Part shown: positions 46,988 to 55,061 of the stretch, piece after piece
Numbering within the stretch: the stretch's first letter is position 1
How the letters are laid out: each line of letters starts with the position of its first letter
From: Streptomyces sp. Root1304
GTDB lineage: Bacteria > Actinomycetota > Actinomycetes > Streptomycetales > Streptomycetaceae
Length of the DNA stretch: 64,000 nucleotides
Reading direction: 5' to 3'
Assembly (NCBI RefSeq): GCF_001426405.1
Contig: NZ_LMEP01000027.1
Location: forward strand, 227,550-291,549
Program-made: the position numbers and the translations under genes
The notes under the pieces: generated by a model
Databases searched by the model: none
What the model saw: only the letters and a program-made list of their open reading frames with translations
What the model was told of the DNA's origin: nothing

Positions 46988-47650
46988 ATGACCACGTCGC
47001 CTGGCCCGGCGCCCGCCGCCGGACCGGAACCCCTGGCCGAGGGCGCGCCTCCCGCGCCGGACCCCGCGGACCAGCTGGCGCGCCTCGGCAGCTCGTGGAC
47101 CTGGATCATGGGCGCGGCCGTCGCGACCCTGGTGCCGGGCGTCCTGGCGCTGGTCTGGCCCGATGTGACGCTGCACGTCCTGGCCGTACTCATCGGGCTG
47201 TACCTGCTGGTGATGGGGGTGTTCCGGTTCGTGGCCGTGTTCGCGCGCGAGGAGTCCGGCGAACGCCTGCCGGGGCTGCTCCTGGCCGTGCTGTTCGTCC
47301 TCGGCGGGGTGCTGTGCCTGCGGAACCCGCTGCAGACGATCGCCGCGCTCTCCCTGATCGTCGGCGCCGTCTGGCTCGTCTCGGGCATCTTCACCCTCTA
47401 CACCGCCATCGCCACCAGGAACATGCCGCACCGTGCCGTCGTCATGGCCGTCGGCATTCTGGGCATCGTCGCGGGAATCGTCGTCCTCGCCCTGCCCTCC
47501 GAGTCGGCGCAGGCCCTGACCCGGCTGCTCGGCCTGTGGCTCGTCCTGCTCGGCGCGGCCGAAGCCGCGGTCGCCCTGGCCTGGCGGTCCACGCTCCGCA
47601 GGGCGGGCATCAAGGGCGGCCGGGACGAGCCCGGCACGTCGACCCCGTGA
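46988..47650 (+). CDS. HdeD-like DUF308 membrane protein
   Basis: A 220-residue membrane protein with six predicted helices between about residues 35 and 205 after a Pro/Ala-rich N-terminus. DUF308 repeats (GVLALVWPDVTLHVLAVLIG; RNPLQTIAALSLIVGAVW) match HdeD, an acid-stress-linked membrane protein in enterics. GAGGAGGAGAC directly precedes the ATG. It is probably an envelope or stress protein; its role in Streptomyces is not established. Confidence 0.82.
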   Translation: MTTSPGPAPAAGPEPLAEGAPPAPDPADQLARLGSSWTWIMGAAVATLVPGVLALVWPDVTLHVLAVLIGLYLLVMGVFRFVAVFAREESGERLPGLLLAVLFVLGGVLCLRNPLQTIAALSLIVGAVWLVSGIFTLYTAIATRNMPHRAVVMAVGILGIVAGIVVLALPSESAQALTRLLGLWLVLLGAAEAAVALAWRSTLRRAGIKGGRDEPGTSTP

Positions 47651-47763
47651 CCCTCCGGTGAGGGCCGCCGCTCACCCGTCCCGGGTGAGGCACCCGGCTC
47701 CTCGCCACGGGCACGCTGAATGAGGGGAACCGACCGACGGTCGGCTGCCGGAACGGAGGAGAC

Positions 47764-48219
47764 ATGTACCTGGCGTACGACTTTCCGCTGCTGAGCACCT
47801 TCTGGGCGCTGCTCTGGTTCTTCCTGTGGATCCTGTGGTTCGTGCTCCTCTTCCGGATCATCGTCGACATCTTCCGCGACGACGACATGAACGGCTGGGC
47901 GAAGGCCGGCTGGTTGGCCTTCGCGATCCTGCTGCCCTTCCTCGGCGTCCTCGTCTACGTGATCGCCCGCGGCAAGGGCATGGGGCGCCGTGAGATCGCG
48001 CAGGCCCGAGCCCAGCAGAAGGACTTCGACGCGTACATCCGCGAGACCGCGTCCGCGCCCACCCGTCCCAGCAGTGTCGACGAGCTGGCCAGGCTGTCCG
48101 ATCTCCGCTCGCGGGGCGACATCACCGACGAGGAGTTCCGACAGGCGAAGGCGCTGGTCCTGACCGATGCCGGGCCCGCCGCGGCATCCCCGCCCGCGGG
48201 GACCGTCCCCGAGCGCTGA
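47764..48219 (+). CDS. membrane protein with PLDc_N-like helices and SHOCT domain
   Basis: A 151-residue protein with two hydrophobic segments (about residues 10-33 and 45-67) resembling the phospholipase-D-nuclease N-terminal (PLDc_N) domain. A cytoplasmic linker and a C-terminal SHOCT motif (LSDLRSRGDITDEEFRQAKA) follow. The ATG has GGAGGAGAC upstream. The domain pair is common in Streptomyces and its function unknown. It is followed 33 nt later by the DUF7144 gene. Confidence 0.8.
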   Translation: MYLAYDFPLLSTFWALLWFFLWILWFVLLFRIIVDIFRDDDMNGWAKAGWLAFAILLPFLGVLVYVIARGKGMGRREIAQARAQQKDFDAYIRETASAPTRPSSVDELARLSDLRSRGDITDEEFRQAKALVLTDAGPAAASPPAGTVPER

Positions 48220-48252
48220 CTCCGTATCCGGCACACGAATCGAGGAACCGAG

Positions 48253-48678
48253 ATGACCGCCACGCACACGCCGCACGCGGTACACACGACGAGACAGGCC
48301 TGGGCGGGCGGGGTGACGATCTTCGCCGCCGTCATGCTCGGCATCACCGGTGTCGTCGGGATCTTCCGGGGCATCATGGCCATCGCCGAGGACGAGGTCT
48401 TCGTCAACACCCCCAACTACGTCTTCAAGTTCGACCTGACGAGCTGGGGCTGGATCCATCTCGCCCTGGGTGTCATCGCCGTGATCGTGAGCCTGGGGCT
48501 GCTCCGGCCGACGATGTGGGCGCGCGTCGCCGGCGTGGGGATCGCCGCGCTCGTCATCCTCGCCAACTTCATGTCCCTGCCGTACTACCCCGTCTGGTCG
48601 GTCCTCATGGTCGCGATGTCGGGGTTCGTCATCTGGGCGTTGTGCGTGGGCGGAGGGGACGGGGCCACGACGGAGTAG
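48253..48678 (+). CDS. DUF7144-type membrane protein
   Basis: A 141-residue protein with four predicted membrane segments (about residues 20-45, 68-85, 90-108 and 112-132), matching the DUF7144 family of small actinobacterial membrane proteins (GVTIFAAVMLGITGVVGIFRG; FDLTSWGWIHLALGVI). GAGGAACCGAG precedes the ATG. It likely shares a transcript with the SHOCT protein before it. Function unknown. Confidence 0.8.
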   Translation: MTATHTPHAVHTTRQAWAGGVTIFAAVMLGITGVVGIFRGIMAIAEDEVFVNTPNYVFKFDLTSWGWIHLALGVIAVIVSLGLLRPTMWARVAGVGIAALVILANFMSLPYYPVWSVLMVAMSGFVIWALCVGGGDGATTE

Positions 48679-48691
48679 CCGCCGTCCTGAG

Positions 48692-48723
48692 GGCGGCCCG
48701 GGGCGACGGTTCCCCGGGCCGCC
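48692..48723. terminator. bidirectional terminator between convergent genes
   Basis: A perfect 12-bp GC stem (GGCGGCCCGGGG and its complement) with an 8-base loop lies midway between the stop codons of the DUF7144 gene (+) and the DUF4389 gene (-). Confidence 0.65.
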
Positions 48724-48745
48724 TCTCGCGCACGGGTCAGGACAG

Positions 48746-49567
48746 TCATCGGCCGTGGACGGCCGCCCGCCCCTCTTCCGTCGGTGCGGCCGGGCCCGGG
48801 GAAGCCGCCCCGTAGTCGTCCGAGTCGCCCCGGACCGTACCCGAGGTCACGTGGCCGGCGAGCCCGAGGAGCAGGAAGAGCCAGACCAGGACCTGTGCGG
48901 GAGTGCCCAGGAGGAGCGGCCGGGTGGCGGACGCCGGCTGTGCGGCGGCGGGGTGGGGGGTGTCGCCCAGGATGCCCTTCGGGTACACGGGCGTCAGCAT
49001 CATCGCGTAGGCGGACAGCCGCATCCGGTACCGGACGACGGCCGCCGTGGCGCCGAAGACCGGCTCGGGCAGGCGTCCCAGGACGAGGCAGATCAGCCAG
49101 AACACCCAGCCGATCGCGAACCAGCCGGTCTGCGCGAGGCTGGCGACGATCGACGCCGGGATCATCAGGATCAGCCGGAAGAACACCGCCCAGCGGTTGA
49201 GCGGGGTGCTGCGCAGTTCGATCCGGACCGGGTGGCCGGCGGCGTCGAAGGAGAACGGCGGGTAGCGGTCGACGAGGAGGGTCGCGCTCGCCAGGACCCG
49301 GGTCTGGTAGGCGAGGACCGAGCCGAGGAAGGACGCGATCGGGTCGGGCAGCCGCCCCAGGACGAGTGCGCTGAACCAGCCCGCGATCGTGACGAAGAAC
49401 GCGGCGAAGGACAGGACGACGACGACGAGGAACTGCGGCAGGAGCAGCAGCCAGCGCAGCAGCACCGTCCAGCGGCGCTGGCTGCCCGGTGGGGGCACGT
49501 CGAGGACCGGGCGCCATTCGCCGCCGTCGGGATCGTCCGAGGTACGGGGTTCCCAGCCTGTCGCCAT
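48746..49567 (-). CDS. DUF4389 membrane protein
   Basis: A 273-residue protein with DUF4389 repeats, each a pair of membrane segments followed by a conserved arginine-containing turn (WFSALVLGRLPDPI; WLICLVLGRLPEPV), and a further C-terminal helix (VLVWLFLLLGLAGHV). The two halves are internally duplicated. It is monocistronic with hairpins on both sides. Function unknown; family members are envelope proteins. Confidence 0.8.
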   Translation of the reverse strand: MATGWEPRTSDDPDGGEWRPVLDVPPPGSQRRWTVLLRWLLLLPQFLVVVVLSFAAFFVTIAGWFSALVLGRLPDPIASFLGSVLAYQTRVLASATLLVDRYPPFSFDAAGHPVRIELRSTPLNRWAVFFRLILMIPASIVASLAQTGWFAIGWVFWLICLVLGRLPEPVFGATAAVVRYRMRLSAYAMMLTPVYPKGILGDTPHPAAAQPASATRPLLLGTPAQVLVWLFLLLGLAGHVTSGTVRGDSDDYGAASPGPAAPTEEGRAAVHGR

Positions 49568-49661
49568 GTCGGCTCCGTCTCCTCCTGGATTCCGCGGTCA
49601 CCTCGATGGTGGCGCGGCCCGCCCGGCCCCGCACCAGGACATCGGCCACTGGAAGGAGGGC

Positions 49662-49707
49662 GCCCCCGCCCGAACCGCGAGAGTGCCAGCGGTTCGGGGG
49701 CGGGGGC
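49662..49707 (-). terminator. terminator downstream of the acyl-CoA dehydrogenase gene
   Basis: A long GC-rich stem (left arm 49662-49678, right arm 49689-49707, one bulge) with a 10-base loop begins a few bases past the dehydrogenase stop codon. Confidence 0.6.
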
Positions 49708-49714
49708 CGGTCCG

Positions 49715-51439
49715 CTATTCGTCCATCTCGTACGTGCCCGCCAGCGCCTCGACGTCCTTCCAGACCCGCTCCGAGCGCGCCGCGTCGACGACCGGCCGCC
49801 GGACCGCTCCGAGCGCCCAGGCCTGCTGCGCCCCGGTGGCCGAGTCCTTGCCGTGGAGCTCGACGGCGTGCGCGGAGAAGTCCCGTACGAGGACGGCGAA
49901 CAGCTCGTCGAGGACGTCCTCGTCGAGTCCCGTCAGGCGGGCCTGCTCCAGGACCAGCTGGCCGTGGACGACGAGCGCGAACAGCTGGCCGACGGCGAGC
50001 AGCAGATCGAGGTCGCGGCTCTGCTCCTCGTCGGGGGCGGCGGTGGTGACGAACGCGCAGAGGGCGTCGGCCTGCTCGCGGAAGCGGCCGACGTTGGGCA
50101 GGTGGGCGTACGCCTCGTACGCGGGCCGCCAGTCGTGGAAGCGTACGGACCCCAGGCCCCGGGCCGGTCCCTGGTTGAAGAGGAAGGTGTCGTCCGCGTC
50201 GTCCAGACGGGTCGGGACGGGCTCGTACGCGGCCGGGTCGAGCAGGTGGTTCCGCATGAACTTGAGGATCAGCGCCAGGTTGACGTGGACGGTGCCCTCC
50301 AGCTTCGGCAGGCCCCGGATCTCCACCGCCGCCTGGGCGAAGTAGTTGTCCTTCTCGAAGCCCTTCGCGGCGATGACGTCCCACATCAGGTCGATGACCT
50401 TCTCGCCCTCGGTGGTCACCTTCATCTTCGTCATCGGGTTGAAGAGGAGGTAGCGGCGGTCGTCGGGTCCGGCCGAACGGAAGTAGTCGACGGCGCGGTC
50501 GCTGAACAGCTTCATGCCGACGAGCCGGACGTACGCGTCGGTCAGCTCGCGCCGCACGTGCGGGAAGGCGGTGACGGGCCGGCCGTACAGGACGCGGTTG
50601 TGGGCGTGGGTGACGGCCTCGTACATCGCGTGCTCGCAGATGCCGATCGAGGCGGTGCACAGGTTGAACTTGCCGACGTTGACGGTGTTGAGCGCGGCGT
50701 CGAAGGCGGCACGGCCGGTGTGCAGGACGTCCTCGGCGGCCACCGGGTAGTCCTCCAGGCGGAACTCGCTCACGAACTTCGACGAGTCGACGACGTTCTT
50801 GACGAGGTGGTACGCCGGATGGCGGCTGTCGGCGGCGAAGAAGACGTACCCGTCGGGGCCCTCGACGTCGGTGCGGCGGCCGAAGACGGAGACGAGTCCG
50901 GCCGCGTTGCCGTTGCCGATGTAGTACTTCGATCCGGTGGCCCGGAAGCCGCCGTCGGCGTCGGGCTCCAGGAGCATGTCGGTGGAGTAGATGTCGGCGC
51001 CGTGCGACTTCTCGGAGAGACCGAAGGCGAACACCTCGCCCTGGGCGAGGAGTTCGGCGGCGCGGGCGCGGGCGGCGGCGTTGTCGCTCTGCCATACCGG
51101 GCCGAGGCCGAGGACGGTGACCTGCCAGGCGTACCAGTAGTCGAGGCCGTAGAAGCCGAGGATCTCGTTGAGGGCGGCGATGCGCGCGGTGTCCCAGCGC
51201 TTCTCGGACTCGCCCTCGGCGGCTTCGGCGGACGGCGTCAGGAAGGTCTCGAAGAGCCCCTCCTCGGCGGAGAAGGCGAGGAAGTCGCCCAGCCAGGCGC
51301 GGGTGCGGTAGTCCTCGATCAGCCGGCGCTTGCCGCGCGCCTCGAACCAGTCGACGGTGGCGCGCAGCAGCCGCCGGGTCTCGGGGTCGAAGTGCGCGGG
51401 GTCGTAGGTGCGGGGGTTGAACAGCGGCGAGTCGGCCAT
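49715..51439 (-). CDS. acyl-CoA dehydrogenase/oxidase family flavoprotein
   Basis: A 574-residue member of the acyl-CoA dehydrogenase/oxidase superfamily. FAFGLSEKSHGADIYSTD is the middle-domain FAD/substrate block; a helical C-terminus (FHDWRPAYEAYAHL region) follows. It is longer than classic dehydrogenases (about 380-400 residues), with extra N- and C-terminal helices as in acyl-CoA oxidases or AidB-like proteins. It follows the PadR gene by 57 nt on the same strand, so both are probably one transcript under the palindrome at 52079-52100. Substrate unknown. Confidence 0.85.
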   Translation of the reverse strand: MADSPLFNPRTYDPAHFDPETRRLLRATVDWFEARGKRRLIEDYRTRAWLGDFLAFSAEEGLFETFLTPSAEAAEGESEKRWDTARIAALNEILGFYGLDYWYAWQVTVLGLGPVWQSDNAAARARAAELLAQGEVFAFGLSEKSHGADIYSTDMLLEPDADGGFRATGSKYYIGNGNAAGLVSVFGRRTDVEGPDGYVFFAADSRHPAYHLVKNVVDSSKFVSEFRLEDYPVAAEDVLHTGRAAFDAALNTVNVGKFNLCTASIGICEHAMYEAVTHAHNRVLYGRPVTAFPHVRRELTDAYVRLVGMKLFSDRAVDYFRSAGPDDRRYLLFNPMTKMKVTTEGEKVIDLMWDVIAAKGFEKDNYFAQAAVEIRGLPKLEGTVHVNLALILKFMRNHLLDPAAYEPVPTRLDDADDTFLFNQGPARGLGSVRFHDWRPAYEAYAHLPNVGRFREQADALCAFVTTAAPDEEQSRDLDLLLAVGQLFALVVHGQLVLEQARLTGLDEDVLDELFAVLVRDFSAHAVELHGKDSATGAQQAWALGAVRRPVVDAARSERVWKDVEALAGTYEMDE

Positions 51440-51496
51440 GTGCTCCGTCTTTCGGTCCGGTGGGCGAGGGGGTCGGTGGGGTTCGTGCGGCGCGTC

Positions 51497-52066
51497 TCAG
51501 TGTCCGGAGCCGAGCCGGTGCAGGGTGGCGAGGACGTCGTCGAGCCAGGCGAGCGTCATCCGCTCGTACGCGATGCCGCCGCGCAGCACGACGTGCTGGA
51601 GTTCCCGTCCGGCGTCGGGCGGGCCGTCGGCCGCGCCGGGTGCCCCGGCGCCCGGGAAGTCGCGTTCCTCTCCGGCGAGGTACTGCGCGAGGCGTTCCGC
51701 GTGCGCCTGCCGGTGTCGCTCGACCTCGCGGATCAGCGCGGCGGGGTCGTCGAAGGCCGCGCCCCGGATCTTCACCGCGAGGTCGTGCCGGAGGCTCTCG
51801 GGTTCGACGGGCCGGTGCAGCCAGGCGGACAGGGCGCTCCGGCCGAGGTCCGCGACGGAGTACTCCTTCTTGTCCGGGCGGCCCTGCTGCGGCACGTCCC
51901 GGACGTCGACCCATCCGTCGCTCTCCATCCGCTTGAGCACGCGGTAGATCTGCTGATGACTGGCCGTCCAGAAGTACCCGATGGACCGCTCGAAGCGCCG
52001 GGCCAGCTCATAGCCGGACCCGGGCTGCTCCAGCAGGGACACGAGAATCGCGTGTTCGATCGCCAC
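51497..52066 (-). CDS. PadR-family transcriptional regulator
   Basis: A 189-residue PadR regulator. The N-terminal winged helix (AILVSLLEQPGSGYELARRF; IYRVLKRMESDGWV) is followed by the C-terminal PadR_C (vinculin-like) helical dimerisation domain. The GTG at 52066 was preferred over a longer frame because the family begins there and AAGGA lies 8 nt upstream. The palindrome at 52079-52100 ends 12 nt before the start, so autoregulation is expected. It probably controls the acyl-CoA dehydrogenase with which it shares a transcript. Confidence 0.88.
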   Translation of the reverse strand: MAIEHAILVSLLEQPGSGYELARRFERSIGYFWTASHQQIYRVLKRMESDGWVDVRDVPQQGRPDKKEYSVADLGRSALSAWLHRPVEPESLRHDLAVKIRGAAFDDPAALIREVERHRQAHAERLAQYLAGEERDFPGAGAPGAADGPPDAGRELQHVVLRGGIAYERMTLAWLDDVLATLHRLGSGH

Positions 52067-52078
52067 ACCCGGAATCCT

Positions 52079-52100
52079 TCTATGCAACTCGTTGCATAGA
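52079..52100. promoter_or_regulatory. 22-bp perfect palindrome, likely PadR operator
   Basis: Half site TCTATGCAAC, centre TC, then its exact complement. It stands out as AT-richer than its surroundings and sits just upstream of the PadR start. PadR operators are typically TATG/CATA-type palindromes. Confidence 0.75.
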
Positions 52101-52152
52101 CAAGGGGGAGCGGCCGGATGAGACACGGCTCACCGCGGGAAGGACCCGGTCG

Positions 52153-53289
52153 CTAAGGCGCGACCTCCGCGCGCCGTCCTCGCCGGAGCATCGCCAGACG
52201 GCTCGCCGTACGGTCCAGGTCGCGCAGGAGGCCGGAGTCCTCGGACAGTCCGGCCAGCGGGTCGGCGCCGATCAGGAAGAGGCGTATGTCGCGGTCGCAG
52301 CAGACGTCCACCAGGTTGGCCAAGCGCCGGCGCCCGTCCGCCGTGCACGAGGCGAGCGGGGGGACGCCGTCCAGGACGAGGGTGTCGAACCGTTCGGCGA
52401 GGGCGAGGTAGTCGGGCACCGCGGTGGTGGCCTCGCACAGGGCGTCGAAACCGAACCACACCAGACCGGCGCGGGCCGCCTTGGCGGGCAGCTCGCGACG
52501 GTGCGCGGGCACGAGGACGGCCTCGCCGGGCTGCGGCGCGTCCGGTCCCGGCTCGGCCGGCAGGGCCTCGTCCCCCTCCGCCGGGACGCCTCCTTCCGCG
52601 AGGTGGGGCCCGTCCGTCAGGCAGGCCCCTTCGGCGAACCTCCGTGAGCCGTGGGCCGGCGCGGGCAGGCGCCGGAAGTCCGTCGGCCCGGACACGTCGA
52701 GGACGTCCATCCGCTCCTCGATCCGCTGGATGGTGGGCTCGAAGAGATGGTGGTGGAGGGGGTCGGGCATCAGGCCGGCGGGCGGGTAGTTGGAGGTGGT
52801 GACGAGGGTGACCTGGCGGTCGAGGAGCGTCCGGAAGAGCCGGGCGACGAGCATCGCGTCGCCCGCGTCGTGGGCGTGGAACTCGTCGAAGACCAGGAGC
52901 CGACAGTCGCCGAGCAGTTCGTCCACCGCGCGGTCCACGGCGCTGTTCCCGCCGTCGCGGGCCTGGCTCTCTCGCGCCACGCCGTCGTGCAGGGCGCGGA
53001 AGAAGTCGTGGAAGTGCAGCCGCTTCTTGCGATGGAGCGGCAGGCCGTCGTAGAAGGTGTCCACGAGCCAGCTCTTGCCGCGCCCGACCGGGCCCCACAC
53101 GTAGAGGTTGCGGGGCGAGGGACGGGAGCAGCGGAACAGGCCACCGGCTCCGGCCAGTTCACCGGCCAGCAGGGCGAGCCGCTCGACGGCCCGTTCCTGG
53201 GCCGGGGAGAGAGTGAAACCCCGCTGTTCCGCAGCCTGCTGGAGGTGGCGGCGCATGGCCTCGTGCTGCTCGCGTGTCTTCTGATTCAC
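52153..53289 (-). CDS. zapE: ZapE/AFG1-type ATPase
   Basis: A 378-residue AFG1/ZapE P-loop ATPase. The Walker A is GPVGRGKSWL, Walker B is LLVFDEFHAHD, and sensor-like LVTTSNYPPAGLMPDPLHH and FDTLVLDGVPPL follow. In bacteria ZapE is linked to cell division (FtsZ) and membrane stress. A hydrophilic insert of about 50 residues (near residues 205-260, Ala/Glu/Pro-rich) is unlike the enteric protein. The start at 53289 is a GTG without a clear ribosome site; a GTG 12 nt upstream is an alternative. It is a single gene 87 nt downstream of the PadR region. Confidence 0.85.
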   Translation of the reverse strand: MNQKTREQHEAMRRHLQQAAEQRGFTLSPAQERAVERLALLAGELAGAGGLFRCSRPSPRNLYVWGPVGRGKSWLVDTFYDGLPLHRKKRLHFHDFFRALHDGVARESQARDGGNSAVDRAVDELLGDCRLLVFDEFHAHDAGDAMLVARLFRTLLDRQVTLVTTSNYPPAGLMPDPLHHHLFEPTIQRIEERMDVLDVSGPTDFRRLPAPAHGSRRFAEGACLTDGPHLAEGGVPAEGDEALPAEPGPDAPQPGEAVLVPAHRRELPAKAARAGLVWFGFDALCEATTAVPDYLALAERFDTLVLDGVPPLASCTADGRRRLANLVDVCCDRDIRLFLIGADPLAGLSEDSGLLRDLDRTASRLAMLRRGRRAEVAP

Positions 53290-53357
53290 GCGCGGGGACA
53301 CTAGCACCGGCCATGAACACGCCTGTCACCGAGGTGCGTTCGGCCGCGGTCCCCCCG

Positions 53358-53516
53358 TCAGTAGCGTTCGGCGGCGTAGGTGAGCATCTTGTCCATCGCG
53401 TAGCGGGCGTGGTCGAGCCGGCCGGCCCGTGCCAGCGCCTCCACGTAGTCGAGCAGGGCGGCGCACTGGAGGTCGCCGATCAGCCCGTGGCCGGCGATCG
53501 GGGGGTGTTCGGGCAC
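53358..53516 (-). pseudogene. GH15 (glucoamylase/trehalase-like) remnant, internally deleted
   Basis: A 52-codon frame from a GTG at 53516. Its first half, PEHPPIAGHGLIGDLQCAA, matches the extreme N-terminus of GH15 glucoamylase/trehalase-like enzymes (usually about 600 residues). Its second half, VEALARAGRLDHARYAMDKM, matches a region near their C-terminus. Almost all of the catalytic (alpha/alpha)6 barrel is missing at the join, and the frame then stops at TYAAERY, short of the usual C-terminus. It keeps a ribosome-site-like GAGGT, so it may still be translated, but it cannot be an active enzyme. Confidence 0.65.
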
Positions 53517-53675
53517 GGGCGACCTCGATTCTCCTGCGGCTCCGGCCCTTCGACGCACGGTTCGTCTCCACGGAACCCGCCGGGCGCCGCCCCGGCAAGG
53601 CGAAGGGGCCGACCGGGTGATGCGGCGCCCACGGGCGGGACCGGAGCCGTCGGGAGGGCGGCTGGGTGATCGCCG

Positions 53676-54956
53676 TCAGCGGTCGAGGGGCCGGTGGGCC
53701 GTCTCGGGCAGCCGCAGGTACACGGCGGAGGAGACGAGGCAGAGGGCCGCCACGTACCAGGGGAAGAGCCCGGGGAGGTCCAGTTCCTTGAAGAGCGTCC
53801 CGACGTACGGGGCCGTGCCGCCGAAGACGGCGACGGTGAGCGAGTACGGGAAGCCGATCCCGGCCGCTCGCACCCGGGCCGGGAACAGTTCGGCGTTCAC
53901 GGCGGCCGAGATCGAGGTGAAGCCGGTCAGGAGCACCATGCCCGCGCACTGCACGAGCAGGAGGGAGAGGAACGAGCCGTCGAGCGCGCGGAGCAGGGGC
54001 ACGCCGAGGGCGGCGAAGCCGATCCCGAAGAAGAGCAGGGACGGTTTGCGGCCGAAGCGGTCGGAGAGCAGGCCGCCGACCGGCTGCAGCAGCGCGAAGA
54101 ACGCCAGGGACAGCGTCCCGGCGAGCAGCGCGTCGGCCTTGTCGAGGCCGGTGTTGAGCACCGCGTACGTCGGCAGGTAGGAGGTCCACGTGTAGTACGC
54201 GAGGGTGCCGCCGGCGGTGATGCCGCAGATCAGCAGCGAGGCTCGGGGGTGGTGGCGCAGCGCGTCGAAGAGCCCCGGGCGGGGCGCCTCCCGCTGGGCG
54301 GCGCTCCGGGTCTCCTCCGCGCCGCGGCGGATCCAGAACCCGGCGAGGCTGAGGAGCGCGCCGAGCAGGAAGGGGACGCGCCAGCCCCAACCGTTCATCC
54401 GGTCCTCGCCGAGCGTGCCGACGAGCAGGGCTGCGATGCCGGACGCGGCGAGCTGCCCGGCGGAGGTGGACACGTACTGGAAGGAGGAGAACAGGCCGCG
54501 CCGGCCGGGTCCCGCCGACTCGACGAGGAAGGTGGTCGAGGCCGCGAACTCCCCTCCCACGGAAAGGCCTTGCAGCAACCGGGCGACGACGAGGACGACC
54601 GGGGCGAGGACACCGGCGGTGGCGTACGTCGGGGTCAGGCCGACCAGCAGACTGCTGCCGCCCATGAGCAGGATGGTGACGGTGAGGGCGGTCCGCCGGC
54701 CGCGGCGGTCCGCGACGGCGCCCATGAGCAGCCCGCCGACCGGCCGCATGAAGAAGCCGACGGCGAAGACGGCGAAGGTGGAGAGGAGCGGGACGAGGGA
54801 GTTGCCGGACCCCGGGGGAAAGATCTGGTGGGCGAGGTAGACGGCGAGGAAGGTGTACGCGTACCAGTCGTACCACTCGACGGCGTTGCCGACGGAGGCG
54901 GCGAGGAGCTGCCGTAACGGGCGCGGGGGCGCGAGCGGAGGAAGCAGTTCTGTCAT
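53676..54956 (-). CDS. MHS-family MFS transporter (ProP/ShiA-like)
   Basis: A 426-residue transporter with 12 predicted membrane segments. The MHS (metabolite:proton symporter) signature is clear: VGNAVEWYDWYAYTFLAVYL near the start, RPVGGLLMGAVADRRGRR (motif A), LLQGLSVGGEFAAS, and SDRFGRKPSLL in the second half. Relatives take up betaine, proline, shikimate, citrate or alpha-ketoglutarate. Codon 14 is TTA (54915-54917), so translation may depend on the bldA tRNA. The ATG at 54956 was chosen; a GTG lies 6 nt upstream. Substrate not deducible. Confidence 0.87.
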   Translation of the reverse strand: MTELLPPLAPPRPLRQLLAASVGNAVEWYDWYAYTFLAVYLAHQIFPPGSGNSLVPLLSTFAVFAVGFFMRPVGGLLMGAVADRRGRRTALTVTILLMGGSSLLVGLTPTYATAGVLAPVVLVVARLLQGLSVGGEFAASTTFLVESAGPGRRGLFSSFQYVSTSAGQLAASGIAALLVGTLGEDRMNGWGWRVPFLLGALLSLAGFWIRRGAEETRSAAQREAPRPGLFDALRHHPRASLLICGITAGGTLAYYTWTSYLPTYAVLNTGLDKADALLAGTLSLAFFALLQPVGGLLSDRFGRKPSLLFFGIGFAALGVPLLRALDGSFLSLLLVQCAGMVLLTGFTSISAAVNAELFPARVRAAGIGFPYSLTVAVFGGTAPYVGTLFKELDLPGLFPWYVAALCLVSSAVYLRLPETAHRPLDR

Positions 54957-55061
54957 GATCACGACCTGCCCCGCCGTCGCCCTCCTTACGCGGGTACGCG
55001 GGTACGCGGGTACGCCGCAGTCGGCGGTCGCCCGTGGTCGGTTCCTGCTCGCCCGTCCCCG

